A DNA stretch of 64,000 nucleotides from Muscardinus avellanarius (Eukaryota; Chordata; Mammalia; Rodentia; Gliridae), in contig OY726572.1 of assembly GCA_963383645.1 (NCBI GenBank), positions 73,805,684 to 73,869,683 of the forward strand, read 5' to 3'. The notes beneath the pieces are model-generated. The model saw nothing but the letters and a program-made list of their open reading frames with translations, did not search any database and was not told the origin of the DNA. The first letter of the stretch is position 1. Each line of letters starts with the position of its first letter. Of the stretch, positions 12,632 to 24,210 are shown in pieces. Both the position numbers and the translations under genes were made by a program.

Positions 12632-12890
12632 TGACACTGATTAAGTCAAGCTATAAACTAAATTCATTAATTTCCCCCACTCTAGCTCTTAAAACTTACT
12701 TCAATCCTAAATCACAGATAGAAGTTGGTCACTACTACAGAGAAAATTCAACTATTTCAAATAAAATTCATATTTTCTTCTACTATGTTTGTGTTGTTTT
12801 AATTACTTTAATTTTGCTCAAAATATACCAGGGTGCAAACATAATGAATCGTGGCTGTATAATTATGTTTCTGATCAGAGTACAACAAAA
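12632..12890 (-). repeat. Right arm of the 258-bp inverted repeat
   Basis: Reverse complement of 11483-11740. Homology fades just outside the arms on both sides. Confidence 0.9.
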
Positions 12891-14908
12891 GGGTTTCCAG
12901 TGATTTTAAGGCAGAAGAAGAGAAAAATCAACACATGTTTAAAGAACAGTAGGTTAAAAATTATCATTTAAGCATGTCTTTTTCATGTGTTTTCCATGTG
13001 ATGTCAATCTAAATAGCCTTTCCTGCTTCTTTTAGTTCTTTAGTTATATATTACTCACTGCTATTGTACAAAATGTCTAGCTTTATAAGACATTTTTCAG
13101 TAGTTAACTCTGATTCCTCATTGGCACAGGTGACTAAGGCCACCCGTGAAGGCTATATACCCATTGGGAATTCTTTTTTTCTTTCTTTCTTTCTTTTTTT
13201 AGACACAGATGATATATTAGAGTATACTTCAGGAATCTGACTTCAGAGGCAACATAGAAGATGTTTCGAAGGGGAAGGAGTGGTGCATGTCTTCGAGGGC
13301 CTGTGCAGGCATTTGATAAGGAAGAACTGGTTTTTATTGTGTGACCAACAAAATAGATACAGGGATGAGGAGGCAGAGGATGATGACTTAGCTATGGGAA
13401 GAATGGGAGAAGGTGCCTGCGATCCTTCCAATCTCTTTCCTTTCTCAATCTCTCCCCTTACTGTCCACAGATAGCTCTGACTCTCCTGAAATCCTGGGTA
13501 TAAACAGAGGGCACCATGGACACATGGCTCCATCCTCTTGTCTGAGATCCTGCAACCAGCCTTTTATGCTGCCTCTGACTTTATCCCCATCTGTAAACTG
13601 AACTCTTAGTGGGAAAACTTAATAGTCTCCAGGAGGTGACTCTTCTCTAAAACCCAGTCTAAAGTTACAGCATCTTGGGGATAAAAATCTTGTTGACCTT
13701 AGACCATGTTTTCATTTATTATCTCTGATGTGCCCAAGGTAATAGACACCACACTGAGGTCTGAGTCAAACTAAATGCCAGGTCCTTTAATCATGTGTAT
13801 TCAGCCTCCTGAGCAACTGATGAACTGAAGAAACATTTTCCTGAAACAGAACTCCTTCCTGAGCTCTAGCTCTCTGGACTCCCTGCATTCCTCTGCATTA
13901 CCAGCTGACCGATTGGTGTAGCTGACACCTGTCCTATACTCTCCCCATCACCTTCCCTACTCTCTCCAGGAACCCTTCCTTTACCCTTATCCTAATACAA
14001 ATTGCCCTCACTCTGACCTTTAAAGAGCACATATTTCTCTTGGTTTTCTTATCTATTCTTCAAGACTTAAAATTCTCTCTCTCCTGTGCTTCCTCCTTTA
14101 CTCATCCCTGCCGACTCATGACTTTATACTCCATGGTTCCTACTACACCCTTTCCCACAAAAACAATGCACAAAAGTCCCTCTTTCCGTATTCTTTAGCT
14201 GTTAGTCCTATAATGTTCAAAAGCGATAGTCAACTTGGGGTTGAAATCAAGTTTATGATTTCTTTGAATTGTTTGCTAAATTAGCCTTCTGTCATAATGG
14301 CGTATGAAAACACATTTTCTCATCTTAATTTTAAGCACTCTTCTTCTATTGAGAAATGATGTAAATTGTTCTGAGTAACTGAAACACACTCTATTAAGTT
14401 TCATTTGACTTAATGCACTGTTAATTCTTCCAGACTTAACTGAATTTATGATCTTTTACTCAGTGTTCAAACAAGGTATTAGTTCCTTGAAAGTTATCAA
14501 AGTTTCTTTTCAAAAATGGAATTAAAATGTTCATATTGAGTGAATAGTGATTACATTATACACTTGCAGACAGAAAGTGCTGATGTATTTAAAATCTTTT
14601 ATTGAAGTTACAGCTGTCCCATTTGTCTTTGAAAAGCACAATGCTATTATGAGAACTGTAAATACTATGATATTATTCTGAGAAAGAGGAAGTAAACACT
14701 GTTAGTAGGAAGTCAAATTTTATAGTAAGTAGCTGGATTTTCTGTTCTTTTTCATCTATGAAACATTACTTCAATATCGAGGGATAATAAATAGATAACT
14801 CAAACTTACAAAATAACATCACTCTTTAGATTTTTTAAGTAGCTGATTGCTACATCATTTCCTTAATGGACACATCGTGGCTAAGATCAGACCTACCTTT
14901 AAAAAATT
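12891..14908. other. Intron sequence, no gene; (TTTC)n at 13171-13199
   Basis: Includes a short T/C microsatellite and a pyrimidine-rich stretch at about 13800-14160. No SINE, L1 or coding exon is recognisable. Confidence 0.5.
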
Positions 14909-14922
14909 TTTACATGGCTCTT

Positions 14923-15135
14923 TTTTTTTTTTTTTTGGTGGTACTGGGGGTGGAACCCAGAGGCTTTCTACCTCCGGGCTATACTCACAGACCTATTTTA
15001 TATTTTATTTGGAAACAGGGTCTCACTAAATTGCTGAGAGCCTCACCAAGTAGCTGAGGCTGGCTTCGAACCTGTGTGATCCTCGTCTCAGCCTCCCAAG
15101 CGCAGGGATTACAAGCGTGCACCACCACGCCCGGC
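14923..15135 (-). mobile_element. B1-dID SINE with 14-bp target-site duplication
   Basis: Full composite on the minus strand: + strand shows the T-rich tail, ggtggtactgggggtggaac, agaggctttctacctccggg, then the B1 half ending cgtgcaccaccacgcccggc. It is flanked by tttacatggctctt at 14909-14922 and 15136-15149, an exact duplication. Confidence 0.95.
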
Positions 15136-15268
15136 TTTACATGGCTCTTAACTTGTAAAACATGGTGTTTATAATTAAAATGTTGATGGGTGTAATTTAA
15201 ATTCTACTTTAAAAAATCATTTTCTAATTGTTTATTGCTACTGCAATTGTTGAAATACAGTTGTTCAA

Positions 15269-15436
15269 GCCAGGTGTGGTGGTGCATGCCTATAATCACA
15301 GTACTTGGGAGGCCAAGATAGGAAGATACTGAAAGTTTGAGGCCAGCTTGGGCAACTTAGCAAAACCCTGTCTTTAAGTAAAAAATAAATAAAAAATAAA
15401 AAGATCCAGGTGTGTAAGTTGGTGGTAAAGCACCTT
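15269..15436 (+). mobile_element. B1-dID SINE, 5' portion, interrupted by an L1
   Basis: Starts gccaggtgtggtggtgcatg and runs to the ID-like module (gtaagttggtggtaaagcac), where an L1 fragment cuts in. The missing 3' end (tccatcctcagtaccccc) resumes at about 15920 on the far side of the L1. Confidence 0.85.
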
Positions 15437-15915
15437 TTTTAAAATTTTTTATTGAACATAAATAGTATACATTTAAACTATATTTGGTGTCCTCTCCCCC
15501 CGCCTCCGTTTTCCCTTTCCCCCTCCCACCAATGGTTGTCCAGGTTAACCATGTCTTATTCATAATTTTACACATGTTCAGGTGTAGACCCTCATTAATC
15601 AAGATCGGCCTTCCTCCTCTCCTATCTTTCCATTCAAACTTAGCTAGTATTTCCCCTCCAATATCTGGAGTCCCACTGGTATCCTTTGTGTTTCCTAGTT
15701 TGGGCATATTAGAGGAAACATATGTATCTTCTCCTTCTGTGCTTGGCTGATCTCACTTAACATAATGTTCTCTAGGGCTTTCCATCTTCTTGCAAATGAT
15801 ATAATTTTGTTCTTCTTTATGGCTGAATAGAATTCCATTGTGTGTATTTCCCACAGTTTTGCTATCCATTCATCTGTTGATGGAGATCTGGGTTGGTTCC
15901 ATATTTTGTACGTTT
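15437..15915 (-). mobile_element. L1 3' end, 5'-truncated, inserted in a SINE
   Basis: Minus-strand L1: T-rich start, pyrimidine-rich 3' UTR (ctctccccccgcctccgttt), then the ORF2 C-terminus; minus-strand translation contains STDEWIAKLW and MLSEISQAQK. The 3' UTR is diverged from the 9.4 and 50.4 kb copies, so it is an older subfamily. Confidence 0.88.
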
Positions 15916-15945
15916 TGTTTCCATCCTCAGTACCCCCACGTTCAC
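15916..15945 (+). mobile_element. 3' remainder of the SINE begun at 15269
   Basis: The string tccatcctcagtaccccc is the standard end of the SINE's ID-like half and completes the copy broken at 15436. Confidence 0.65.
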
Positions 15946-15957
15946 ACAAGTATAGTT

Positions 15958-16202
15958 GATTTTTTTTATTATTTTTGTTTATTGTTTCTTTATTTTTGCA
16001 ATACTCAAGATGGAACCTAGGGGCATTCTACCTCGGAGCTATACTCCCACCCTAGCCAGCCCCTTTATTTTTATTTTGAAACACAGTCTCACTAAGATGC
16101 AGAGGGCCTCACTGAGTAGCTGAGGCTGACCATGAACCACGATCCTCCCATCTCAGCCTCCCAAGGACTGGGATTACAAGCAGGTGCCACCAAGCCCAGC
16201 TA
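15958..16202 (-). mobile_element. B1-dID SINE
   Basis: Minus strand copy: T-rich tail, aggggcattctacctcggag, aaacacagtctcactaag, ggactgggattacaagcagg, ending ccaccaagcccagct. Confidence 0.9.
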
Positions 16203-16639
16203 CAGTTGCTCTGTTTTGAATGAAGCTTGTGTGTGTTTGTGAATTGATCTTTTATCCTGTGACCTATTTAACATATTTTAGTTCTAATAGAGACTTTGTA
16301 GATTATTTAAGATTTTCCACATCCACTCCTATGTTGGCTTTGACTAGGGATAGTTTTACACATTTCCATTTGAAATGCTTTTCCTTTACTTGTTACACTG
16401 GCTAGGATTTCCAATTTGACGATGAATAGCATTGATGAGTGCAATGCCTCTGATGTTAGGGTAAAAAACATTCGGTCTTTAAGCAAGATATTGGCTATTG
16501 TTTCCCATAGATTCTTTTTCCAGTTTAGGAAATTTTCTTGTTGCCTATTTCCTAAGTCACTAGCATGAAAATGCATTTTTTTTTTTTACATTTATTGAAA
16601 TGATCACAGTAAAAGGGAAAGACAAAAATGGTTCCATAA

Positions 16640-16823
16640 AGACCTGGGTATGGTGACACATACTTACAATCCTAGTACTTAGGAGGCCAAGACAGGAAGA
16701 TCACAGGTTGAAAGCTCAGCTGCAGCAAATCAGGGAGGCTCAGTTTCAGAATAAAAATGGGATAAGAGTGCAGCTCAGAAGTAGAATGCCTCTGGGTTCT
16801 ATTCCTAGTTCCAAGAAAAAAGG
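16640..16823 (+). mobile_element. B1-dID SINE, diverged
   Basis: Plus-strand copy with cctgggtatggtgacacata, cttaggaggccaagacagg, and gtgcagctcagaagtagaat followed by gggttctattcctag. Confidence 0.85.
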
Positions 16824-16891
16824 AAGTGATTTCATGGTCAAGATTTTTTTTGTTTTTTTGTTTCTCAACACTAATATATAAGAAGCCTTAT

Positions 16892-17070
16892 AGTCATGTG
16901 CTACGTCATACACCTGTAATTCTAGAACTTGAGAGGCTGAGAGAGGAGGATTGCAGGTTCAATGCCAGCCTCCGAAACTCAGCAAGACCATTTTTCAGTG
17001 AAATATAAAGTAGGACCGGGTATGTAGATCGGAGGTAGAATGCCTCTGGGTTCAACTTCCATGTGCCTTC
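16892..17070 (+). mobile_element. B1-dID SINE, diverged
   Basis: Plus-strand copy: cacctgtaattctag, gaggctgagagaggagg, ttgcaggttcaatgccag, and gtagatcggaggtagaatgc. Confidence 0.85.
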
Positions 17071-17624
17071 AGTTATTCTAAATCAAAGAATGTCATGCAC
17101 TACTCTGAATATATCATGCTCATATGTAGCACTGATATTTGGAAGGAATGCTGTGGTAAGCTATCCAGATTTCCCATGAGGCCTCAAGGGAATACTACTG
17201 CATGATAGACCCTAGATATTATATCTGATTCAGACACTGCCTTTCACAAAACCATGTCATCTTCCTTAGGACACCCTTTGTCTAATACAGAATGATAAGC
17301 ATTGAGTCCCCTCACCCAAATTTGGCAGGACCAATTCTGAAGGACCATTTTAATTGCACAATCCCCATGTATTCAGTCAGGCCCATGATGCTCTTAATTA
17401 ATGTAGAAGCTTAGACATCATGACTAGGGTGACCAGTGGTATCAGTTTGCCCACAACCAAGGGGATTATCAGGACACCACATTTTGGGTTCTAAAAATGA
17501 GAAAGTACTCGGCCAAGCAATATACCTAGGTATTCATACTCATCAGAGCCCAAGTCCTTTCTCTCTCTCCAAAATCTCACTTTATTTATTTTTTGCTACA
17601 GATGTTGATTCTCTGCATGATTCT
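17071..17624. other. Intron sequence without recognised features
   Basis: Unique-looking sequence; no gene or clear repeat. Confidence 0.5.
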
Positions 17625-17676
17625 TTAGCATGAGGAAATTAAGTAGGTACACACCTACTTAACTTCCTCATGCTAA
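17625..17676. repeat. 24-bp stem, 4-base loop inverted repeat
   Basis: Arms 17625-17648 and 17653-17676 are complementary with a single mismatch (a G-U wobble in one transcribed strand); the loop is acac. The left arm reads ttagcatgaggaaattaagt, then aggt. It is much longer than expected by chance in sequence that is not simple repeat. Confidence 0.9.
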
Positions 17677-17874
17677 TTTTCACCTTGGCACTTGCCTGCA
17701 AAAATAGATACAAGAAGGACAAATTAGAAGTGAGGGAAGCCCATGAGGGAGAAATTTCATCACTTTCTGAGCGATAGAAGAGTGAGTGGAAGGCCAGGGT
17801 AACAGGAGTCCAGAGAGCAAAGATGTAGAAAGATTCAGGACATTTTTGGAGATCAAGCTAAAGAGTCATCATGA

Positions 17875-18086
17875 AAGCCGGGCGTGGTGGCGCACGTTTG
17901 TAATCCCAGCATTCGCGAGGCTGAGACCTGGAAGATTGTGGTTCGCGGACAGCCTCAGCTACTTAGTGAGGCCCTCTGCAACTCATTGAAACCTGGTTCC
18001 AAAATAAAGAATAAAAAGTAGGGCAGGGGGTGTAGCTTGGAGGTCGAATGCCCCTGGGTTCCATCCCCAAACCCACAAAAAAAAAA
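17875..18086 (+). mobile_element. B1-dID SINE, young, with 15-bp target-site duplication
   Basis: Well preserved: gccgggcgtggtggcgcacg, gcattcgcgaggctgagacc, B-box variant ggttcgcggacagcc, and gtgtagcttggaggtcgaat, with a 13-A tail. Flanked by aaagagtcatcatga at 17860-17874 and 18087-18101. The retained CpGs suggest a recent insertion. Confidence 0.95.
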
Positions 18087-18449
18087 AAAGAGTCATCATG
18101 ACAAATTGAAATACTGATCATGGGTATGTGCTCAGTGTGGGATCTAACAGTTTAATGGATAATGGCATCATTTACTAAAATGGAGAAGATAATGTTATTT
18201 CACTGTATCCTCAATTCCATATGGGAAGTATGAGTGGAGATTTCAAATGGACTTAAAATTCTAGGCAACAACATCCAGGTTATAACTGAAGTCACAGAAA
18301 TAAATCGAATTACGAGAAAAGAGTGTCCAGGCCAGCTTCTCAGAAGCTTTCCTGGGTTTCAAGTTCTTTTGAGAATCAGATGAAAGCTAAGGATCTTTCT
18401 TTTGAGATTTCTGTATTTGTTTTTTATAGTATTTCTATGTTTCATAAGG

Positions 18450-19070
18450 TTTAACAAAGTTTTGCAAACTGGGTAGATAAAAACAACAGAAATGTATTTG
18501 TCATATGGTTCGGGAGGCTAGAAGTCTGAAATTAGGGTATCAGCAAGGCCTGACACCCTGAGACCTGTGTGGGGAGTCCTTGCTTGCCTCTCCTCCTTCC
18601 TGATGGATGCTAACAATATGCATATTCTTTAGCTTGCAGCTGAATCATTCCAACATCTACCTCTGTTGTCACATGACAGTTTTCTTCTGAGACAGGTATG
18701 GTGGCGCACGCTTGTAATCCCAGCATTCAGGCGGCTGACACCAGAGGATTGTGGTTCATAGACAGCCTCAGCTACTGAGCAAGGCCCTTCACAACTCAGA
18801 GACCCTGTTTAGAAAAATTAAAGATACTAAAAAAAAAAAAAAAGGCTGGAGGTGTAGCTGAGGGGTAGAATGATCCTGGGTTCCATCCCCAGTACTGCAA
18901 AAAAAAAAAAAAAAAAATTCCTTGGGCATATCTGTCCTCTTATCCTCTTATATATAGTGGTCATATTTAACCACACTACTCTGATACATCCTTGTCTTAA
19001 GTACTGCTACATGCAATTTACCTATTTTTAATAAGGTCACATTTGGAGTTACTGAAGGTTAAGAATTCAA
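18450..19070 (+). mobile_element. MaLR/MLT1-type LTR remnant interrupted by a SINE
   Basis: Plus-strand landmarks of this LTR class: actgggtagataaaaacaac, gaggctagaagtctgaaatt, then after the SINE ttaataaggtcacatttgga and tactgaaggttaag. The segment 18692-18918 is a later SINE insertion. Exact ends are uncertain. Confidence 0.6.
18692..18918 (+). mobile_element. B1-dID SINE inserted in the LTR
   Basis: Starts acaggtatggtggcgcacgc; B box variant ggttcatagacagcc; internal A-run (14) between the B1 and ID-like halves; 3' tail of about 19 A. Confidence 0.9.
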
Positions 19071-19439
19071 TATTCTTTCCTTTGTTATGTGGTCAGATGT
19101 TTAGAATTTGTCTGCAAGAACTCTGATGGACACACCTTGACATCCAACTCCAAAGGCATAATGCTAGGCTTATAACATTTGAAGGATGAGTGCGAAAAGA
19201 AATGCTGAGAGGGGAATGAGACGAAATGGGGAGAACAGAAGTATGTGTCTCCACTCAAGGAAAGAGAGAACAAAGATTAGCACAGAGGTCATGCAAGCAA
19301 AACACCGGAGAGCATGCCCTGGATGCTGCTTGAGTGTTCATGGATCCGCAGGAAGCTCTGAGTAGCAACGCCAAGATGTCAGGAAGGGCTGTTAACAGTT
19401 TGGGTCTCTATGGTTGCCAAGAAGTATTCTAAGTATTTT

Positions 19440-19565
19440 TTGCAAACCATATTATTAAATTTTCACAACTCACTCTATTTGTATCCCCGTTTTTTCAACA
19501 AGGAAACTTGTTGAGAAGAGAGAAATATCTCCCTTAACAGTAACACACCTAGAAGGCAAAAGAGT
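19440..19565 (+). mobile_element. MIR remnant
   Basis: Matches the MIR pattern: ttattaaattttcacaactc, ttgtatccccgttttttcaa, aggaaacttg, and acacctagaaggcaaa. Confidence 0.6.
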
Positions 19566-19688
19566 ACCTCAAACAATATCCTAAAGTTTCTAGGAAATTT
19601 AATTTTGGCATTTTCTGTCTTATTTTGTATTTTTTATTCTTCTCTTTCATCATGAATTAATCCTCAAATCTTTGGCATTCTATTTTTT

Positions 19689-19873
19689 TTTTCTCAGTAC
19701 TGGAATCGAATCCAGGGGCATTCTACCTCCCAGTGACACCTCCAGCTCTATTTTATTTTAAAACAGGTTCTCACTGAGTTGCAAAGGGCCTCACTAAGAG
19801 GCTGTCCACGAACGTGATCCTGTCTCAGTCACCCAAATGCTGGGATTACAAGTGTGTGCCACCACTCCTGGCA
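19689..19873 (-). mobile_element. B1-dID SINE with 14-bp target-site duplication
   Basis: Minus-strand copy: ggggcattctacctcccag, aaaacaggttctcactgagt, and aatgctgggattacaagtg. Flanked by gcattctatttttt at 19675-19688 and 19874-19887. Confidence 0.9.
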
Positions 19874-19887
19874 GCATTCTATTTTTT

Positions 19888-21114
19888 AACTGAATCAGTT
19901 CATCTCTTCGTCTCATTTCATGAATTAGATGGATTCATTTTCTTGGTTACTAAAAAAAAAAAAAAGTGAATTGATGTAGTTCTCTCTTGCACGTTTTCTG
20001 TCCTTTCTGTGTTAAATCAGTGACTGCTAATTTCATTAAAACTTAGGTGTAGTTCCCCATTGCTGGTACGTAGGATAAAAAGGCTGTCATGGGTTCTAGC
20101 CTGCATCCCTAGCCTCCTGTCTCAGGTGCTCCCTGCTGTGTAGTCCCTCCTTCAGCAGCTCTAGGACCACATTGAACTATGTGCTGCATCTTACCCTTTC
20201 CCTTTGCTCTGTCTGGGAAGGAGTTTCCTTTTGGCATGCAATGACCTTCAGATTCAGGCACCTTCTTTTACAACATCTTGATGAGGTCTCCTGGGAATCA
20301 CCAAAGGCAAACCCAAAAGGAGGAAGACATGAGCTTTCCTTTCAACGTGAACTCGATTTTGTCAAAGTCAGAGAATGTGAAAGGGATGGAAGACAAACAG
20401 TCTACTTGAATAAAGGACAGAATGACAATGACGGTTGCCTGCAAAGAATTGTTCAGTTTTAAAAGTGAGAGATAAATCCTTCAGCTGGAGGGCCGCTCCA
20501 GCACAAATCCATGACTTCATCAATGGAATTAGCCCCCACTCCCTAAAAAGAGAATGAAGATAGGTAAGCGAGACCTTCCAGCTGCTGTGCTCAGACCCTA
20601 TTTCCCTCTATTTTAATTTATTATAAATTTCTTAAATAAGAATTTTAATTTAGCTTTTTAAACGAGTCTCATTAGCCCCAAGGTAATTTACATAGCTTCT
20701 GGATTGCTGCTAGACATTTGTTTTTCTGAGTACCTTTTAGCTTAAAAATAATGACCACAATTACATAATTAAAGCAGACGACCACAGATTTTGTTAAGAA
20801 TCACTTTTTGTTCACTTTTATTCATTTTGCATAATTTAGTCTTACTAAAGATAGCATCTAAATATCAAAATTAGCATATATTTTGTTTTTTTTTCCTTGA
20901 ATGGATGTTGTGATTTTTTTTCCTAAAAGACACTCTCAGTAGGTGAGAGTGAGGACTCCTGAACCCTGTAATGTTAAAATTTTAGTTCTATTAATTCTCA
21001 TGTTATCTTTAGGCAAATTATATTAGAGGTTTTGAGGATTGTTATTTTTAGGTTCTGTTTATAGTTTTTGTGGGAAACTTTATATCATATACTTGAATAT
21101 TTTAAATAATGATT
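19888..21114. other. Intron sequence, no gene
   Basis: Contains a poly(A) run near 19951 and an open frame at 20172-20462 with no recognisable protein. The segment 20150-20250 is weakly L2-like. From 20580 to 21100 the sequence is very AT-rich. Confidence 0.45.
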
Positions 21115-21309
21115 TAGCTAGTGATAGTGGTGCATGTTTGTAATCATAGTACTTGGAGTGGTAAGATGGAAGTTCATGATTGCAAGGACAGCCTCAGCAA
21201 TTTAGTGAGGCTCTCTGCAATCTAAGGAGACCCTTTTTTAAAATAAGAAATAAAATTGGTCTCGGTGTATATCTAAGAGATACAAGTCCTCTGAGCTCAA
21301 TTCCTAGTA

Positions 21310-21346
<37 letters not shown>
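21115..21346 (+). mobile_element. B1-dID SINE ending in (AC)n
   Basis: Diverged plus-strand copy (gcatgtttgtaatcatagta, gcctcagcaatttagtgagg, tgagctcaattcctag). The usual 3' end agtacta runs straight into about 17 AC dinucleotides (21312-21346). Confidence 0.85.
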
Positions 21347-21348
<2 letters not shown>

Positions 21349-21357
21349 TGCAATGAC

Positions 21358-21397
21358 ATATATACATATATCTTTAGTAGAAGATATATGTATATAT
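21358..21397. repeat. Perfect 17-bp stem, 6-base loop hairpin
   Basis: Arms 21358-21374 (atatatacatatatctt) and 21381-21397 are exact reverse complements around tagtag. It is AT-rich, so weaker evidence than the hairpin at 17625. Confidence 0.85.
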
Positions 21398-23006
21398 TAT
21401 AACGTAAATACATCCAATAAAGCAATAATTGCAGAAGAGATTACTATTTATTTTGACCTATGTAGTATTTCTCCTCCATTTTCTTGAACTCTTCTCTGTG
21501 CTCAGTGGTTTTCTATCTGTACTATTGTTATGTGATCTATACATTAATCTATGATTAATTCTTTGCCTTTTCCACTCTTTGTTGACATTCTAGACTATTA
21601 AAAACCACATGCGTTTTTGTATATCTTTAGCCCAGTACTTGAGGATGATGGGATTCATAGAGCAAATGAACTAACATCTCAAGTTTGCTCTGTGCTTTGA
21701 GTCGTTTAAGGACTCGAGTAAGAACAAAATGATTGTTTCCACTAATGTTTGAAGATAATTTCAAATGGAAGGTAAAACGGTTGCAAGAAGAAAATGGGAG
21801 TCAATTGGAAAATGACTGAAATGCCACATGATTTTTCAAGTCTCATTTATTATTTACAGTAATTAAAGCCGATATAGATAATGCATGCTTGTTTTATTAT
21901 AGTCTTTCTTATACACGTATTGCATACCCTTTGTGTTCGCATATCCGTTGTATTGCAATATGTATGCATCACTTATTCCTTCTTACATATTTATTATATT
22001 CTTTCTTACTGGGAGATTTGACTCCTATATTACTGCATCTTTTTTTTTTTCTTTTTCTCGGTGTATCTGGAATTTTCATCCCAATTAACTAGCAGCACTC
22101 AAATCAAAGTTTATACTCAAAAGTGGAAGTGCAGGTGCCAGGAAACACTATGACAATACTAAGTGCTAGACCCATAAATGCCAGATGGAAGCTGTAAACT
22201 TCCCACTTGGCGGACATCCTCGTCTTTGGAATATCATTCACTGTACTCATGTCACTTGAAGACAAAGGGAATCCTCATTCCTGGCTTTCTGGGCTCAGTG
22301 TGAAGTGTTAACTTCTCATGTTACATGTATGTATGAATCTGCTCATCTCAGAGCCAAGAAGCAAAGAGAAAGGTGGAATGTGCCAAAAACTCTAATCCCC
22401 TTCATGTCCCTAATGAACCGTAAAGATCCTCCACAGGACCCCACTTTCTAAAAGTTCAAGATGATACCACCCACTTCAAGATGATGCCACCCTCAAGCCC
22501 ATGCCTCTAACACATGGACCTTCAAGAAAATATCCAACCCGTGCATTATTTTATAAATCTAAAAACCTGAGAAAATTATAGCAATAGTTATCTCAATTCT
22601 TGAAATAGAGTGATTCATCTCACCTTTCTCTTTAATTATTTCAGCTATGATTTATTCATAAAAGAACATGATGCTTTTGCCACTACAGCCACTCAGACAT
22701 TATACTTCAAAACTCTTTTCTGCCCAGCCTTTATTTCTGAAAGTCCTAGTGGCACTAATGAGGATTCTTTCAGCAGTTACTTGGGTGTTGGTATTTGAAT
22801 CGAGGATTTTGTCTTGTTCAGTAGTTAATTAAATTTATGTTTAAGAAACCAATATTAGATTACATTATTTTCTTACATATGATAGAATTTTGGTGCTTTC
22901 CATTTTTCTGAAAGCTCAAAGCTATTGTGAACCACATGCTCACAATATTTCATACTGACAGTTCGGTTTATTAGACAATTTTTTTCATTCAAATAAACCT
23001 AAAAAA
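21398..23006. other. Intron sequence, no gene
   Basis: Includes a short imperfect tandem pair at 22456-22495 (ttcaagatgataccaccc and ttcaagatgatgccaccc). The neighbourhood (22200-22540) has a faint LTR-end character but cannot be assigned. Confidence 0.45.
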
Positions 23007-23016
23007 GAACTTCATT

Positions 23017-23220
23017 CCTTTCTTTTCTTTTCTTTTCTTTTTTTGTGGTATTGGGGATGGAAACCAGGGGCATTTTACCTCTGAGCTACACCCCCAGCCC
23101 TATTTTTTAAAGTATTTATTTTGAAAAGATAAAATCTTTTTTTTTTTTAAAGATAAATCCTCCTGTCTCCGCCTCCCAAATGCTGGGATTGATTACAAGC
23201 ATGCGCCACCATGCCTGGCT
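23017..23220 (-). mobile_element. B1-dID SINE with internal deletion and (TTTTC)n tail
   Basis: Minus-strand copy: tail of TTTTC units, ggtattggggatggaaacc, gagctacacccccagccc, then an A/T-rich replacement of the B1 middle, and aaatgctgggatt. Flanked by gaacttcatt at 23007-23016 and 23221-23230. Confidence 0.88.
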
Positions 23221-23379
23221 GAACTTCATTTCTGTAAGCAAATATGAACATGTATACTTAGTATAAAAACTTCATAGTATGGCCCTGTGTCATGATACTA
23301 TTCCCTTAACCCTCTTTTTCTGTTATTTAAATGCAATTCATGTTAAATGGTTCAAAAGATATAATAACACTGGGACCAT

Positions 23380-24100
23380 TCTCCACAGCTTCCTCTCCGT
23401 CTCCCCTGATTTCCAGTCTGTCCCAGACCTGGCTCACTTTGCCTCAGAAATATATCTCAAATCATTCTGCTTGTGCCCCTCCTATCACCTCTTAGTTGAA
23501 GTCACCAACTGCTGTCTACACCATTGCAGTGGACTCCTCACTGGGCCACCCAAACTCCCTCTGGCCCTCTTGGTCTTTTTGCTGCACCTAAGGGCTTTTT
23601 CCAACCCACATGCCTCACTACCTGTCTCCAAATTTGAAAAATGAGAGGAGTCTCTCTGTATACCTAGCATAATGTCAAAACTTCTAAAGGTGGAACATTA
23701 GGCCATAAGTGACCTGTCTCCTCCAGGTGCCGTATGTCACCTTGCATATTCAACATCATCGGCCAACATCATCCCCATTAATTCATGACTTCACAAATCT
23801 TCCATCACCTGACCTTGATAGGCTCTTACCTGCCAGGTGCTAGTCATTTACCAGGCCCAGTTTTCTCCTATCATGCATATATCAGTAAAATGCCATTTAT
23901 TCTAGTAAAAATTCTTTGACAACTTGACCTGGGTCTGCTCTTGGCCTCACAGGAATACAGTTCTTATCTCAATAGCAACTTTCTACTGGTCTGATTTGCT
24001 TATTGCTTGCATTATTACTTGTCTTTACTTGTCTGGTTTCTACCATAGATAGTCAGGTCCAGAGTCATGCCCATCTTTTTTTATTTTATTTCTTGGGTAT
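23380..24100 (+). mobile_element. L2 remnant
   Basis: The + strand resembles the 3' half of L2: ccaactgctgtctacaccat, gtggactcctcactgggcc, then gttgcattattacttg-like stretches and ggtccagagtcatgcccatc. Diverged, and boundaries are approximate. Confidence 0.5.
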
Positions 24101-24210
24101 AAAACATAGTTTGAAGAATAATAAGCAGTTTGAAAGTTAAGTCTGTGGATAATAAAATAGGATTTACATGTTGAAATTTTTGACCATGGACTACTTAAAA
24201 GACAGAACTA

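Noticed and set aside
17625..17676. microRNA precursor
   Set aside because: The stem is only 24 bp with a 4-base loop, shorter than typical precursors, and there is no expression evidence; kept only as a hairpin.
17875..18086. tRNA or 7SL RNA gene suggested by A/B-box motifs
   Set aside because: The motifs belong to the B1-dID SINE; target-site duplication and A tail prove an insertion.
20172..20462. 96-codon frame as a gene
   Set aside because: No recognisable domain, no exon signals; length is within chance for the window.
23279..23644. 121-codon frame as a novel protein
   Set aside because: The region aligns by eye with an L2 remnant; no start context or splice signals support a gene.
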